A model generated the notes under the pieces. It saw nothing but the letters and a program-made list of their open reading frames with translations. It was not told the origin of the DNA and ran no database searches. A stretch of 64,000 nucleotides of DNA. It comes from Prostheceraeus crozeri (lineage: Eukaryota > Platyhelminthes > Polycladida > Euryleptidae). Shown one piece after another: positions 35,101 through 48,700 of this stretch (position 1 is its first letter; every line of letters begins with the position of its first letter). The stretch covers positions 124,001 to 188,000 of the forward strand of contig CAJQUW010008748.1 in assembly GCA_907163375.1 (NCBI GenBank), in the 5' to 3' direction. The position numbers and the translations under genes were made by a program.

Positions 35101-38100
35101 ATTGAAACATGAAATGGAATATTGCTGCATTGCCGCTCACTTGCTCACTATTGTTCGCATTTTTTGTTCAGTGCTGGTTTCAGTAAATCAATGAAATAAG
35201 TTTCAGAAATTCTAGTTCTGACAGGATTATTTTAATTTATCACCACATAGAAATCGTTGATACTCATAGCAACGTTAATGTATTTTTGTGTATCATGGTT
35301 ATTCCACGGGGTGATTTAAAGGACTTCTTTCCGTTGTTGAACTGTATAACGATTGTTGTTTTGATTTCATGACATACATGAAGATGGTTGCCAATAAGTT
35401 CCAGGTTGGTTAGTCTGTATTCATTTCGTGTGGAATGAACGTTGACTTGTGGTTCCATAGGATTTGATTACTATTAAAATGGAATAGAAAAGGATCCTTT
35501 CTACCAATCCTGTTTCTAGAAAGTCTTTAGAGGGGATGCCCCTCTTTACTTCTCTATCAGCCACTTATACAACTTCTGGGCGTGTCATGAAGAATGACGT
35601 GTCTCGCTTTGTAGAATTAATAGGCGTATTTTCTAGATTAATAAGAGCGCTTTATGCCGCCTGGTGATCTATTCTTTATTAAATCATCTCATTAGTATAC
35701 AACAATAACGTGAAATTTTGTAATTTTTGTCCAATAAGTCCGTTAGAGAAGAACTCTCCGCTGCGTGTCAGACTGAACTGGCTAGAAATTCTCTCGACTG
35801 GCTTCTATTTATGATACAAAGTGATCATATGAAGTGAAGACTTCATTAAACGTTGACTTGAGGCAATGAAAGTGGGCCTACTCTTTGTTGATTTGTTGTT
35901 GAGCGAGACAGTCGCTCACTTTGTGTTTATACTTTAAATGAATTTGCTGATCATTACTTCTGTTATGGATTGCACGATATTTGCGTCCACGTGATATTCT
36001 ACATGTGCTTGTTTTGTTGCTGCAGTTTTATTATCGTGCGCGATCTGTTTAGTGCATTGCAGACACCATTTCCGATACTGCTGTTTTCGTATCAGCGATT
36101 TCGTGATTGCAACGTGTTGAAAGTCGCATGTAGACTGTGCTAATCTTAAACATGCATAGGGCGTTGTTAAACATGCATAATGTACATATAGACTACAACC
36201 TCTAATATTTCAGTCTAGACCCCAAATCTCCGCATAAAATTAAGTGATTTGAAAAGTTATTGTCAACCAGATATGTGAAATATAACGATGTGCTACTTCT
36301 ACGTCTGAAAATGCTCTGACCTGCGTCAGATGCATGTATCACATGTTGGTGCTGCTGGGATGCGCACCGGGACTCTAAACATGACTTCCTGTTTAGATAG
36401 GCAATCCGAAAGATGAATTATTTGCAAATTATTGGATGCAAATGTGTAATATCATCTTAAATATTGCCATTAGATTATAGTATAAAATTACATCTGTCTG
36501 TTCTCAGTACATCTTGTCTGTTCTTAGTAGGCATTCAAGGGCCCGAAGACACTGTCATAAGAGACGGAGTGCGTCGGGTAATAAAGAGTCGTAGCTGTAA
36601 CGGAGTGCTTTAACTTTCCTTGAATTCGAATTATATTTTGGATCGTAGATGAATATTTAAAGAAGTCATTGAACATAATGTACCCGAATGTCTTTACTGC
36701 AGAGGCATGACTTGAGACATGTTTGCGGAGCAGAATAACCCATTGTTTGGTTGTGCTCTGCTAGTATTTCTAGGATTTTGTATTTTTGGTTGCCCTGTCC
36801 AGTCAGTCCGATCTGAATGGCATGGTCTGATCCTCAACGCCAACTCGATCATGAATTTAACTTAATTTTACATTTGTCTATTTGATTAATCATTTAGTCA
36901 ATTGTCAACCAACCTCATAAATCCTCTAAAACTCAGTTGTATAAGTTCCCATTTTATACAGTGCTGGGACTATTTTATCAAGTCAAAGGTAATCAATTCC
37001 TGCTATTGACAGCAACTAATATCAGAATGCGTTTCATATTCATATTTATTGAAATGTTATTTCATGACTTGCTCCATTTAGATAATGCTGATAAGTCTTA
37101 ATAGTTATAAGTTATATTCTCGACCTACAGTTCGGCCGCATGTGCTGCATGAGCGCTGTCTTTTATCGATGATAATCTTGCCATATAATCCATTTCACCC
37201 CACTTATTTTACGAAAGATTTTGCTGATACTCGTATCAAATCTCTTTATCAGTAAATAGTAATCAACCTTGACCACAGATCTACTGATGAAAATTGAAAG
37301 GTTTTATAACTACTTACAAGGTCATTACAATGAACCTTCCCTGCTGCTGGTCTACGAAGGTGAAACTGTTTTCTCGAATTCTGCACTTGTGTTATCTGGT
37401 AATATAAATGGGAAGTGGGTACTGACTGGTAATGCGTAATGGTACAAAAGATGAAATATTAGAACAATCAGTACAGCTAATGCAACAATTTATTCCATAG
37501 GTCATTAATCTGTTGGAGATTCTGAGCGTTGAATCTACTGATTGATTTATTTGCCCACAAAAGAGAGGAAAATATGCATGGATTTATGTATAGCTGTGGA
37601 ATCGTGAAATAAATATGCTTTATGCCACTGATTTCATGAAGATGTAATCGCCTTCGGCTCGAAGAATACATAGCTTTTTGATACTCTTAAATTTTGACCA
37701 TTTATCTCCCGAAATGAATAGGATGATATATAGCCTATTTAACATGCATTGTTAGCAGTATTCAACCCGTAGTCCGATGACTCTAAATTCATAGATAGCT
37801 ATCCGTTGCGACATTCAACAAATTATTCACTGTACTTGCAAAAACACTGTCTGTTGTATCATCTTCTGTGCATACAAAAATACTGCAAAATTTCAAAATG
37901 AAAATTTGGCAGCATAATTATAGAAAATTGCTAAAATTGGTATAAAAAATCAGGAACTGCAATTAATTGTTTTATCAAGTTGCCAAAATTTCCAGTGTTT
38001 CGGTTTCACGGCCTGAATCTGGGATGCGAAAGTAAGAGCAAAGCTGAGAAGACATGGAAAATCCAAAATTCAAACGGCAATGTATTCAGTCATAGAAATA

Positions 38101-38108
38101 GTATCCAA
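35101..38108. other. No gene recognised
   Basis: Three kilobases without a supportable feature. Confidence 0.35.
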
Positions 38109-38370
38109 GGCAATTCTTCCAATGTGAAAAGCAACCTGCAGAGCAATTCTTCCAATGTGAAAAGCAACCTGCAGAGCAATTCTTCCAATGTGATAAGCAA
38201 CCTGCAGAGCAATTCTTCCAATGTGAAAAGCAACCTGCAGAGCAATTCTTCCAATGTGAAAAGGAATCTGCAAAGCAATTTTTCCAATGTGAAAAGCAAT
38301 CTGCAAGGCAATCTTTCCAATGTGACAAGGAATCTGCAAAACAATTTTTCCAATGTGAAAGGGAATCATT
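38109..38370 (+). repeat. 33-bp minisatellite, about 8 units
   Basis: The unit is GCAATTCTTCCAATGTGAAA plus AGCAACCTGCAGA. The first five units are almost identical and the last three are more diverged. Because 33 is divisible by three, several frames stay open on both strands. On the plus strand the unit reads SNSSNVKSNLQ inside a 134-codon frame (37980-38384) that lacks an ATG start. I treat it as a non-coding minisatellite. Confidence 0.9.
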
Positions 38371-40025
38371 GCATCTTTCTTTGATGTGTCTGTGACTGAA
38401 CGCATTGTCTTACGTATTTTATGCCTTCATAGCCTTGCTGTTACTTTTATATCCCTGACGCATGCTGTGAAATCGAAATATTGAAGATTTTAATAACTTA
38501 GTAACACGACGGATTGCAGCTGCGGCTTTTAATAATCTAAAAGTTTCTTAAAGCGCTCTGTTAACGATGCTTTAAGATTGCTTATGACTTATCTCAAGAT
38601 GACTTCTGTTTTCTGAATTTGAATCTAGTGATCTACAGATCTGCGGTTTATAACCCTGGTGCTCGTCTCTGATCAATTGGAAGTTGTAAATGTGGGTAGC
38701 CGCATCTACTGGTTTAGCCGATAGAATTTGCCAAGAAGCCTTACATGTGACGGTCGTTTGATTAAACGCCATGCAACTGTATTGCAAGATGATATGCGCA
38801 TAAACACTCTATCGATGATATCACGATGTCCGTGAACCCAGGAGGACATTAAATTGATGGCGCAGGCACATGACACAGTTCATTTTATTGCACTGAACAC
38901 ATGCGACGCATTGAACATTTACTGTTAAGGAAAGACACTGAGTGAAAATATAAACTGCTAAGAAACTCATAATGATGTAAACAAAATTTAACAATTCATA
39001 AAAGTTTATGCTATGGAAAGCTGCAGTTGTGAGGTGAAATGATCCATGTGCAGTACTTCATCAAAGGAAATTGACACAATTATTCAGGGTATTCAAAGTA
39101 GATATTAGCGCAAATGAATAAGGAAATGCGCAATATGGAAATTATGCAGCACTTTAAAAGCGTGCCAGGCACTAAATACCTTAGTTTACCTTTCTTAATA
39201 GCCTTTTTAGATAATAAAAAGACTTTGTAAGTTCAAAGATGAATCTTTAGTTTGCTGATCTATCTCAGTGAGGTGACAAAAGAATAGAAAAATTGATGAT
39301 AATTACTGCCTTTAGAAAGTGTAAAGTATTTTCGTCAAATGACAGGGCCTTGACGAACGTTGCCCAGAGGGAGATTTATAACAAGAACTCTAACAGTACT
39401 CTTAAATTTTCGAAGTTTCCTCCAGATTAGCTGAATGTTACCTACCGTAGGTATGTTGAGTAGTATATATACAGTGTTTGAGTATGTTGCTGTATGTGAA
39501 TGGTTATTCAATATCCATTTTTAGATAACTTGACATTTTCTGCTGCTTGGTAGCGGATGATGCCGACTTGTAGCTGAATTCATGGTGTGTCTTAAGATAG
39601 GTTTATGATTCTAATTGAATGACTCGCCGGTCACTCATGTCGGCACCACATCCAGGATCTGAAGTCATACTAACGAGGTGGAGGTGGGTAAACCTTTACA
39701 CACGAAACTTTCACCATGTTAGAGGGTTGTTAACCCTTCAATGAGAGTGGTGGTACATGTACTTCCAAAATCGATTTCATTTTGTCAATAGTACGGGTTG
39801 CCACATTCTTGAGCTTACTTGAGACTATTGTGCAACCGCTAAAACTCAGAGATGAAAGAAGTTCAGAGTTTAAGTTGTTCATATAATAATGATAAGCATA
39901 TATTTATAAATAGCAAAAAGACCTCCAAATGAGAATCGCAGGAGATCCAGAACAGTATACAAAGCGTGGTTTCACATTACAGACGAATTCTATACAAAGG
40001 CACTACAGATTTTGATTGTATAATA
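38371..40025. other. No gene recognised
   Basis: About 1.65 kb without a supportable feature. Confidence 0.35.
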
Positions 40026-40030
40026 ATTTA

Positions 40031-40110
40031 ACAGACGGAAAATAGCTGCGTGTCTTGGTGGATAAGGAAGAAGAAGGAAGAAGGAAGAAGGTGGATTAAG
40101 GAAGAGGAAA
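40031..40110 (-). repeat. SINE remnant lacking its tRNA head
   Basis: 40031-40062 (ACAGACGGAAAATAGCTGCG…CTTGGTGGA) matches the tail of the SINE at 15415-15535, and it is followed by a GGAAGAA-rich tract like the other end of that SINE. The tRNA-like head between the two is missing here. Confidence 0.55.
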
Positions 40111-40459
40111 AATAAATCCGTCTATTATTCGTTTGGTTCCGACAGATGGAAGAATCAGGCGATGAACCGACTTTACAGGTAGCAGTTAGTGCAAAACATG
40201 ATAGTAGATGCCAAAGCTTGTTTAAAAGAACTTCAGTGATTAATCAAATACTTCCAATAAAGATCGAACACCAGAATCAAAAACTAACACCAATTCATCG
40301 TGTGATAAAAAGCTTTTCGGAATACGTAGCACATATAATCTTCTAGATACCTATTGTGCAATATATGCAAAAATTGTTAGTCCTTGTAACTTTCTCGTTG
40401 AAATGCAACCCAAGAACTTTGAGTACAGATACATTTTCGAAATTAGGAACAATCGGAAA

Positions 40460-40830
40460 AGAAACTTAACAGTTCTGTGCGCATAAAACTTTGGTTTTGA
40501 TTCTATTTACAGACATGCCATTCAAAGTACACCAATTATCAAAATGGCGAACTTCATCACGAACAAGCGTTAGGTCATCATGGCTACTTTTATATACAGT
40601 TAGCAAAAGGACGATGTCATCTGCGTATTTAGCTACACGCACATGAAGACAATTAACAGGTGTATATGAGGACATGTACAGGGTAAACAAAATTGGACTG
40701 ATCACGGACCCTTGAGCCACGCCACTAGTTACACGACTATGAGTACTTCTAGGACTGCCAAGTTAAACTCCTTGTTCACGATCTGTCAAATAATTATTTT
40801 CGATGTTGCATATCCTGTAACATTCTCGGT
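40460..40830 (-). pseudogene. LINE reverse transcriptase fragment
   Basis: The minus strand reads NIENNYLTDREQGV, an in-frame stop, then RSTHSRVTSGVAQGSVISPI, LFTLYMSSY and VRVAKYADDIVLLLTVYKSS. These are RT motifs 3 (NYLTDREQ), 4 (VAQGSVISPILF) and 5 (YADDIVLL, with both catalytic Asp). They continue into the thumb-like DEVRHFDNWCTLNGMSVNRI KTK. The QGSVISPILF form and the 21-residue gap to YADD fit a Jockey/CR1/RTE-type LINE and not an LTR element. The frame ends at a stop at 40466-40468, soon after the NxxKTK motif, so this is a short 5'- and 3'-incomplete piece. Confidence 0.8.
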
Positions 40831-40874
40831 GTTGAACGGGATCTACATCAGATGTCAGTCGTCAAACTCATCAT

Positions 40875-41009
40875 GTTGAAGAGGGCATAAATTTCCGTCA
40901 CTCCCACTTTATTTGCTAGAGAATGATGAAAATGAATATATATTTTATTCTTTATTTACTTCATCTGGCAAACAAAGTGGGAGTGACGGAGAATAACGTC
41001 CTCTTCAAC
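40875..41009. repeat. Long imperfect hairpin (45-bp and 35-45-bp arms)
   Basis: Left arm from GTTGAAGAGG through CCGTCACTCCCACTTTATTT to GCTAG (40875-40919). Right arm CTGGCAAACAAAGTGGGAGT through GACGGAG to CCTCTTCAAC (40970-41009). The arms pair over most of their length, with a 50-base AT-rich loop. It could be a small MITE or a structured RNA. Confidence 0.75.
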
Positions 41010-42024
41010 ACCGCCTCCCGTATACCACCGTCAAGTAAACTCATCATGTATGGTTGTCCAAACAAATACTGCAAAAATACGTCAAACAATCAGTGTACAT
41101 GTATAGCTCTGAAATTTTTGTTTAATCCTTGTGACTTGGCATATCATGCGATAACATACACTATATTATTTCGCAATTTGAAAAGTCCTGGTTCTCGTAG
41201 TCGATGTATAAGTAATTGCTTTATGTGAACTAAGCTCTGTTCCTTTGGACATCATAGATTTATTGCGCTCCGCCTCATGTATTCACTACCTGACTATTTC
41301 ATCGCTAGATTAAATTTGTCTGTATCCCATTAGGGCAATCTCATCAATGAGATGATAGCCGTAGGTGATGAGAGTAATCAAAAATCTATTTTAATCACTG
41401 TCATTTCTTATTTCGCACGGTACATGCAGAAAATGATGATAAATTTTTATATATGATGCATATGAACCACTATATCAAAATTACAGGCTCACATGCTTAT
41501 ACTTTGTTGACATCTGTTTATTTATGGTGCATCAATTGCTTCTGTAAGTCGTCATGCTTAAGAGGTGTCCGTGATATCCTGCCGGATGTTGATGAAGATG
41601 TGAACTGTTTCGTAGAGTAAAAATAGTGCTAAAGATTGTTCAGATCTGTCATTGTGAAAAGGAGTCATTAATTACTACCGGTACTTACCAGAATGCGCCA
41701 CTTTGAGAGAGATGGCCAAAGTATTGATTTTGATTGTTAAATTTGCGTTGCATACCAAATGCTCATGTCATAAATAAATTGGTTAAAGTTAATCAATGCA
41801 TTAATGAAACCAGATTTGTGTATAAGTCAGTTAGTATCGAATATTGCATTTGGTAGTCTGCTGAGGTCAGGACATACATGTAGATGATAAAATAACGATA
41901 GAAGTAACTGGAATAGATGGCAAGATATTTTCATGTCATTATGTAATGTTGCTACTAAACCAGATCAATTCGTTTTTATTAAAACCGATTTTTGGGAATA
42001 ACACAATAAAAAAAGAAAGCTTTC
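41010..42024. other. No gene recognised
   Basis: About 1 kb without a supportable feature. Confidence 0.35.
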
Positions 42025-42026
42025 TA

Positions 42027-42716
42027 CAGAGTTGATAATAAAAAAACGGACCACCTAAATTTCGTTGAAGTTCAATCGATTCTCATGCTTTCCAATCGCA
42101 TCGCACAACAACGTGCCGTACATCATTCGAGAGCTTCCATTCTCAGCTTTATAATGAGCTATGATAGATGTGCATCCCCTATTGGATTTGCTGAGCAGTG
42201 CTCAAAATATGAAAATCACTCAATTTACGAATCGCTATTTTTCAGTATGAAAACATGCGAGTATTGTAGTGAATCAGACACGAGGAGAAAGAGCATTTTC
42301 TGAGATCTCTTTTGACATACTGTTCATCAAATTCGGAGAATTAATGAAAAATTAGTGATATCGTGAAGTTATCACAAAATCATGACCTTTTTGGCTGAAA
42401 ATGTTATATTCTTTCTTTTTCATCAAAAGTGCTTATGTTTGGTATCTTCAGAATCCTTGCGATGTGAGGAGTACGAATATGTAAGTTATATTCATGTAAG
42501 TTCAATAGTTCTTTTTCAAACTTCTTCAATAATTGTTTTCATTTCCGCAAAAGTACACAAACAACATTTAAGGTGAACGAAGGTTCAAAACAAGACAATT
42601 AAGGAAGACATGTCTTTGTTCTCTCGAAGCGACTGCTGATTGTCTACCTTCACTGAACTTCAACGAAATTTAGGTGGTCCGTTTTTTATTCGTGTGATCA
42701 ACTCTGTATTTAATGG
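42027..42716. mobile_element. MITE with 50-60-bp TIRs and TA duplication
   Basis: The left end is CAGAGTTGATAATAAAAAAA followed by CGGACCACCTAAATTTCG and TTGAAGTTCA. The right end is its reverse complement, with a small internal length difference (GATCACACGAATAAAAAACG). TA flanks both ends (42025-42026 and 42717-42718). The 690-bp element has no transposase. The TA target points to Tc1/mariner-superfamily mobilisation (inference). Confidence 0.85.
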
Positions 42717-42718
42717 AA

Positions 42719-45700
42719 AATATTCGTAAGGGCCATGTTTAACCCACAGACCACGATTTATGCTATCACTATGCCTCTGGTACCAGACACTTGAAAATCC
42801 GATAGTGAAGGTGTCTATCTGGTTCCCTACTAACACTATGTGATTATAAAAATGGAGAATCTTTGTTGCTACTGCTGTTTTTTCGGAAAATAAAGATCTA
42901 CAATTCAAAATGTCACGTGCCATAACATAATGGTGCCATTTCACTGTTATTTAGGCACATAATGCAGGCACAACCTACCGACATTTGTGTTAACTCAACA
43001 TCAATGCTCAACATAAACAAGCTGACAATGCTGCTGAAGTGCTAAGTGCATGTGTACTTGATGTGCAATGAGTCAATTTGTTAGCAGCAAATGAACTTGC
43101 TTTCTTACTAATTATATTTTATTGTTGACTTTGACTTGCCGTTTAGTTGTTGTGTCTCAATCACCTTGAATCTCGCAAAATTGTATTTCTGATTCAGTTG
43201 CTTTGGTATTTAAGCATCTGATTCGGATTTTCACATAGCTAAAATGGTTCAATATTTCAGACGAGTGTAGGGGTTGACAGGAAACCAACGTGTCATGAGT
43301 GACATGTCTATCCGGGAAGATGCATTGCTGTGAAGGGTCAGGTGTATATGTGTAGGCTAACGGAAAAAATTGTTATCGAAGCATTTGCCAATATATTTGG
43401 GGATGACCCTACAACTCGTCATCAGGACTGATAACATTCTGCTACAATTTAGAATAAATTTTTCAGCATAGTTTCAGGTCAAACCCAGCACTAAGATCTA
43501 CAGAAGGAATACAAGGCTATAGTTTACAGGCATCAAAGAAGTAAAGAAATTCAATAGAATACAATTTGAATCTTAGGAACTTGGGTCCACATGTACTGCT
43601 GTAGCCTCTATTGAATGCTTTGAAAGTTATCAAATGTGGCAAATATTGACCATTAGATACTGAATTAGTTGAAGTTGTTGCTGTCGCGGCTTCACCATAG
43701 AAGCTATCAGTACGAAGCGTTGAAATAACATACAGGCCTCTCACTGTCAATTCGCCAATGAATTTCGCATAACATGGAAATGTCAATCTTCGAATATCCT
43801 CTTGATACAAGTCCTATGAGTCCAATCCCATCTATAGCTTTGCAGTATTTATTGATGAAATGTATTGAGTAGTCAATGGTGAAAAATTGCTTTTTGCTGA
43901 CTTATTTTGTCACAGTCTTTCAATGCCTTAAACTCATGAATCTTGTTTAAAGTGCTATATATTGTCGATATGATGATAATGTGTTGTCGACACCAAAAGA
44001 CGTGTTCAGAGGTCGCACTAACACTCGAAAACCCTCGATAATAAAAAACTTATCGATAGAGAAGACCCTTGCATTGTAGAATCATTGCCACACTCTCGGA
44101 AACCGTCGAACAGTGATAACACGCTAGTTGATGTGCTAATTAACAACAAAAATGGTTATGACGATCATAGATGCTGCAAAGACAATGTAAGCAATAGATT
44201 TTATAATCTTTCACAGCGTTTTGTTGAATTAAAATGCTTTGCTGCCAGCATGTTAATGCACTAATTCTAGCAATATCTCGTATTTGCAATCCCATCTTCA
44301 GAGATAGGAAAAGCAAAAAGACTATAGAAAACAGATATAAAATTCAAAGTCTGTAGAATAGCAAAATATCAGATGTTGGAATATGAGTGTCATTAACAAT
44401 TACAGGCCCAGAAATTTTGATGGACATGACTTAAATTAAATCTTGATTTGCTGTGGGCTGGCATAAGGTTAGCTGTTATTGAACTGAGGATTCTTAGCGT
44501 TTTGGATGTTTTGTTATTTGCGCATGTATTTTTTTATTGCATTTAATACTCAAAATTTGTAGGCCTACAATTAATAGCAAAGGAAGAGATATTCTGTTAT
44601 CCTATTCCATCATTTATGCAATTTCTTTTTTTTCAATGTTTGAAGGACTTCATCTGATTGTACTCGGACTACCATTTTTTTACTTCTCGTTTAATCAGAA
44701 GTAAAGGCATTGTGAGGCACCATAACCCATCAGAAATTTGATTGAGTGCATCTGCATCGTTCATCTAAACCAAATTTGGAATTTATCCTGGCCATGTCGA
44801 AGTATTCGCCTTGTGTCTGACAGGCCACAAATTTACAAGATGACATCCCGGTAAAAGTTTGGTAAAATTATCTTTTACTGTGGCCGTATTACTATTAACA
44901 ATTATACCACGCAGACCAACGTAGACCAACTCATGACAAATAATAAAATATTGTGAAGATCCGACGTTCAATTATGTAAATGAGAGAACTGATAACAATC
45001 ACAGTTATGCTAAACAGCATCTTCTATCATCTCATGGGCCTATTGAAATCTAGCACTTGTGGGTCTATGGAAAAAAGAGCAACATATATTACTCAAAACA
45101 GCTGCAATCTTTAAATATCATTTCAATTCAACTCATTGTAATTCAGGTAATATTCAAAATGTTCCAGCTCATCCTATAAAGTAATATTGTTTTAGCATAA
45201 TGATAAAGGAAGGGAAGTACAGTATGCACTAACATAGATCGTAATTGCTGATCACAGTAAAATTTAAGTTCAAGACGTAATTGAACTTTAAGCCTTCATG
45301 AGCCACAGTATAACGTAGGATTGGCGGTCAGTGAAGGCAAATTCACTAGTCGACAAGCTAGTTCAGACGATTGATAATAAGTCGGGCCTTGGTCGAATAT
45401 TCCCAACTGGCTCCAAAAGTAATATCAGTTTCCAAATGTGAAAAGGTGACGTAACAACTTCGCAGATAATTTTTCGGATTATGATTTGATTCACTATATG
45501 CAACATTCGCCAGCATGCAGTCTACTTCTTGAATAGATGAGTCTGTTCTAGCTGTCTATGTAAGAGGATGAGACCGTAGTAGGACTATTAGTAAATGAAA
45601 GCTTTACTTTAACCTTAAATTTTATTATGTTCCTGTAAATTATGCTTACGTTTTGGCTACGTATAGCAGAATAACTGTGTATCTTAAACAGCGCACGATA

Positions 45701-48700
45701 TTTCAAGAAAGACATATTTGCCTTCGAAAAGCTAGACGTTATTTTGTATTGAATGCCATTGTCCGGTTTGTTTTCAAAGTACGTGTATTTCGTAAGTGCT
45801 CCTACTTAATGTAGCTGTAAGCCAGCGAGAAGCTGTTTTGTTCTAAATCTAAAGAGTTACACGAAATAAGCTGTTTCCATATTGTAAAACATGTGCAAAA
45901 TTACACGGTAAGTCGGTAACAGCTGAAGCGGGATGTTTCATGCGCGTTGAATGAGAGGTTTACAAGGGCTTGAATGAAATTGCCGAACCGAATTAAGTGG
46001 AATACCAATTTACGTGGACTTGAATATATGTACTTCTGCACCATTATATTGCCTTTTTTGTTTCTTTTCCAAAGTCCGCACAATCTATCCATGTTTGAGT
46101 CGATGTTTGTTCTTTCATGTATCAGCTGTTGATGCATGTTTATCGTCTTAAGACTGAAATGTTCTGTCTCTATTAAGTCATATCACCTATCCCTCTGTTT
46201 CACATAATTGGAGTTTTGGCTTCCTTCATATTTCTCCCAAGACAGTTGTTGTCCGTATGTCACGGAAAAGTGCACAACATCAGAATATAGCAGAATCGTA
46301 GTCGTATCACTACGTATCGTAATCATTGATCATACATCAATACATCAATGATCGCAATGCATGAAACGTGTGCTCGATGGCGAGACATGAACGGATTATG
46401 CAAGTGACTGCTTGCAAATCAGGTTGTGACATCATTGGCTGGCCGCTAGCGCAATCATTTTTCGAAAGGTGACACCAACCGGAAAATGTATTTTGATTGA
46501 GTTAGTTTTGTCAATGGTTATTTACGAAGAAAGTACTCGGTACTGAATACTGAAGTAGAGTGATTTAGAATTCAGTGCACAGGATACTGTGAAAGGTATG
46601 TCATAGCATTGATAACCTTCAGCTCAGACATTAAGATATTCACTTACGACTTCGCTTGGAAAAATTGGTAGAACCTTTATTAAGCAGTCTTGTATTTCAG
46701 ACCACTGCCTAAGGCAATATAGCAGACAAGTATCCAATGCCAAAATTATTGAACAAGTATTATTCCGTAAATGTCATATCACCTGCGGTCACATTCAATT
46801 ATGTGAATTGCGATAATTTACACTAATTTTTCTCCTCCATTATCCAAATACAACACTGCTGTGATATACTGGACATCGTACTTAATCAAGGTGATTTTAT
46901 TGGGGCGGATTTTGACGAATTTTCACCATGTACAGTAGAAGAGATGACAATATCCATAGAAACATCAAGTAATCTTCTTCAATGTACCATTCGTGTGTGA
47001 TATGAAACAGTCGAATCAACTATTCAGCGATGATAATATTGTCATTACTGATCTGTAAAATTGACCCGTTTAGTAATGGTAAGGACTGGCAAGTGGGTAG
47101 ATATCAAAAGACATGAGCTCACGTGAACTGTGTGCTCTGACATTTATCAACCTTTAGTAATAGCAATTATTTTGTCAAGTGCAGGCGTGAGGTGATGACA
47201 CGTATATTTAATGACTATGTATGTCACGCTTTGCTCTCATTCTGTGCAGCTGGAAAGTGATTCGGATCAAAAGCTGACATTATCTGTAACTTCATATTTT
47301 TTACCGTTGAACTACTCTCGCTCTAGAATGTTCGATGATCAACAATGCAGAAAACTCTACCCCAAAGTGATTGAGACATTTTGCTCAACTGTTATGTGTA
47401 TTCATTTATTGATCGTGCTTGTAAAAGGTCTCAAATATTGAATTAAATAGTTCGATTTTTCTGTTTAGAATACTTAAGAGCACTAGTTGCTTAAATTGAA
47501 TTATCTTAATCCCGTTGAATTACCCAATAATTGAACATTTCACTTGACTAATGTTGAATTTCACTAGAGTAGATTTTTCTATCACACCGGACAATTATTG
47601 AACCTGACTTACTCGCATGATAATTAGAAATTTACTTCAATTTGAGATTTTGACCGTACTCAGACTAGGCTTTATTGCTGTTGAGGAGCTGGCGGGAATG
47701 GAGAGCTTTTGGTCCTGTTAATCTATTACACCACCTAATTCCACCATTTCTATTCTCCTCTACGAGAACAAAAATGTTTTTTTACACCAAATAGCACAAA
47801 TGGATCTTCATCTCCATCACAGTGAGATTATTTCACGAGAAAACGTAGATACTTTATGGATTTAACTTTCTTAGATATTCTTACTTATTAATTTAACTTT
47901 CTGTAGATTGACTTATTTTGCACAAGAGATGCTCGATTTTGATTATTTAAGAGTAAAAATTAAGCGATAAATTCCTGAATAAACAGGGATGGCCAATTGG
48001 ATGGGCTCCTTCAATATATAAAATAGAATGAGTGTATTCTGAACATTTGAATATTTTGAATATTTTAAAACAACAGTTTAGTAGACTTGTCAATCGAAGA
48101 TTACTACCTGATCTTATTCTTATTAAGATATTTTAACCCCAGATGCTAAGGTTTATATAGGAATCGTCAAATTCAATCAATCACCAGTCACCACAAATTT
48201 CAGGAACTAGTGGGTTAATGTGAGTAAAGGAAGATATAGTCTGACTGCAATCCGACTTTCACGTGTATTACCCCTGTATGTGTATTAGAGGTCAAGCAAT
48301 TATATACAGACTGATGCGATAGTCTTTTGAAAATGATAATGGTCCGTGGGATTCCCATTGATCGATTATTGATCAATTCCGTGGATGTCATGGGCCTGGA
48401 AATTAAAAGACACTTAATTAAAGGAACTTCCTTGTGATTAAACTACCGCGAGAATGTGATTAGTTTATTAATTCCGTTTTTATCAGTTCATATACCTTTT
48501 TTGAAACTACAATTGCAAATTTAATTGTGAATTGGCTGTTAAAGGTATGAAACTTTATTGCCATTTTATGCATTATCAAGATTGGAATGATTTTCTTTGT
48601 CCTTTCAACTGGCAATCGGAGTGCTAGATTAATCTTCTAATGCGATGAATCTTTGTTGCGGAAGTGAAGTCAGTGCAGTAAGGAGTAATAGGTCTGATTG

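Noticed and set aside
38070-38405. Three overlapping minus-strand reading frames with HIGKIALQ-, HWKNCSAG- and TLEELLCR-type repeats
   Set aside because: They are shadows of the 33-bp minisatellite, whose unit length is a multiple of three.
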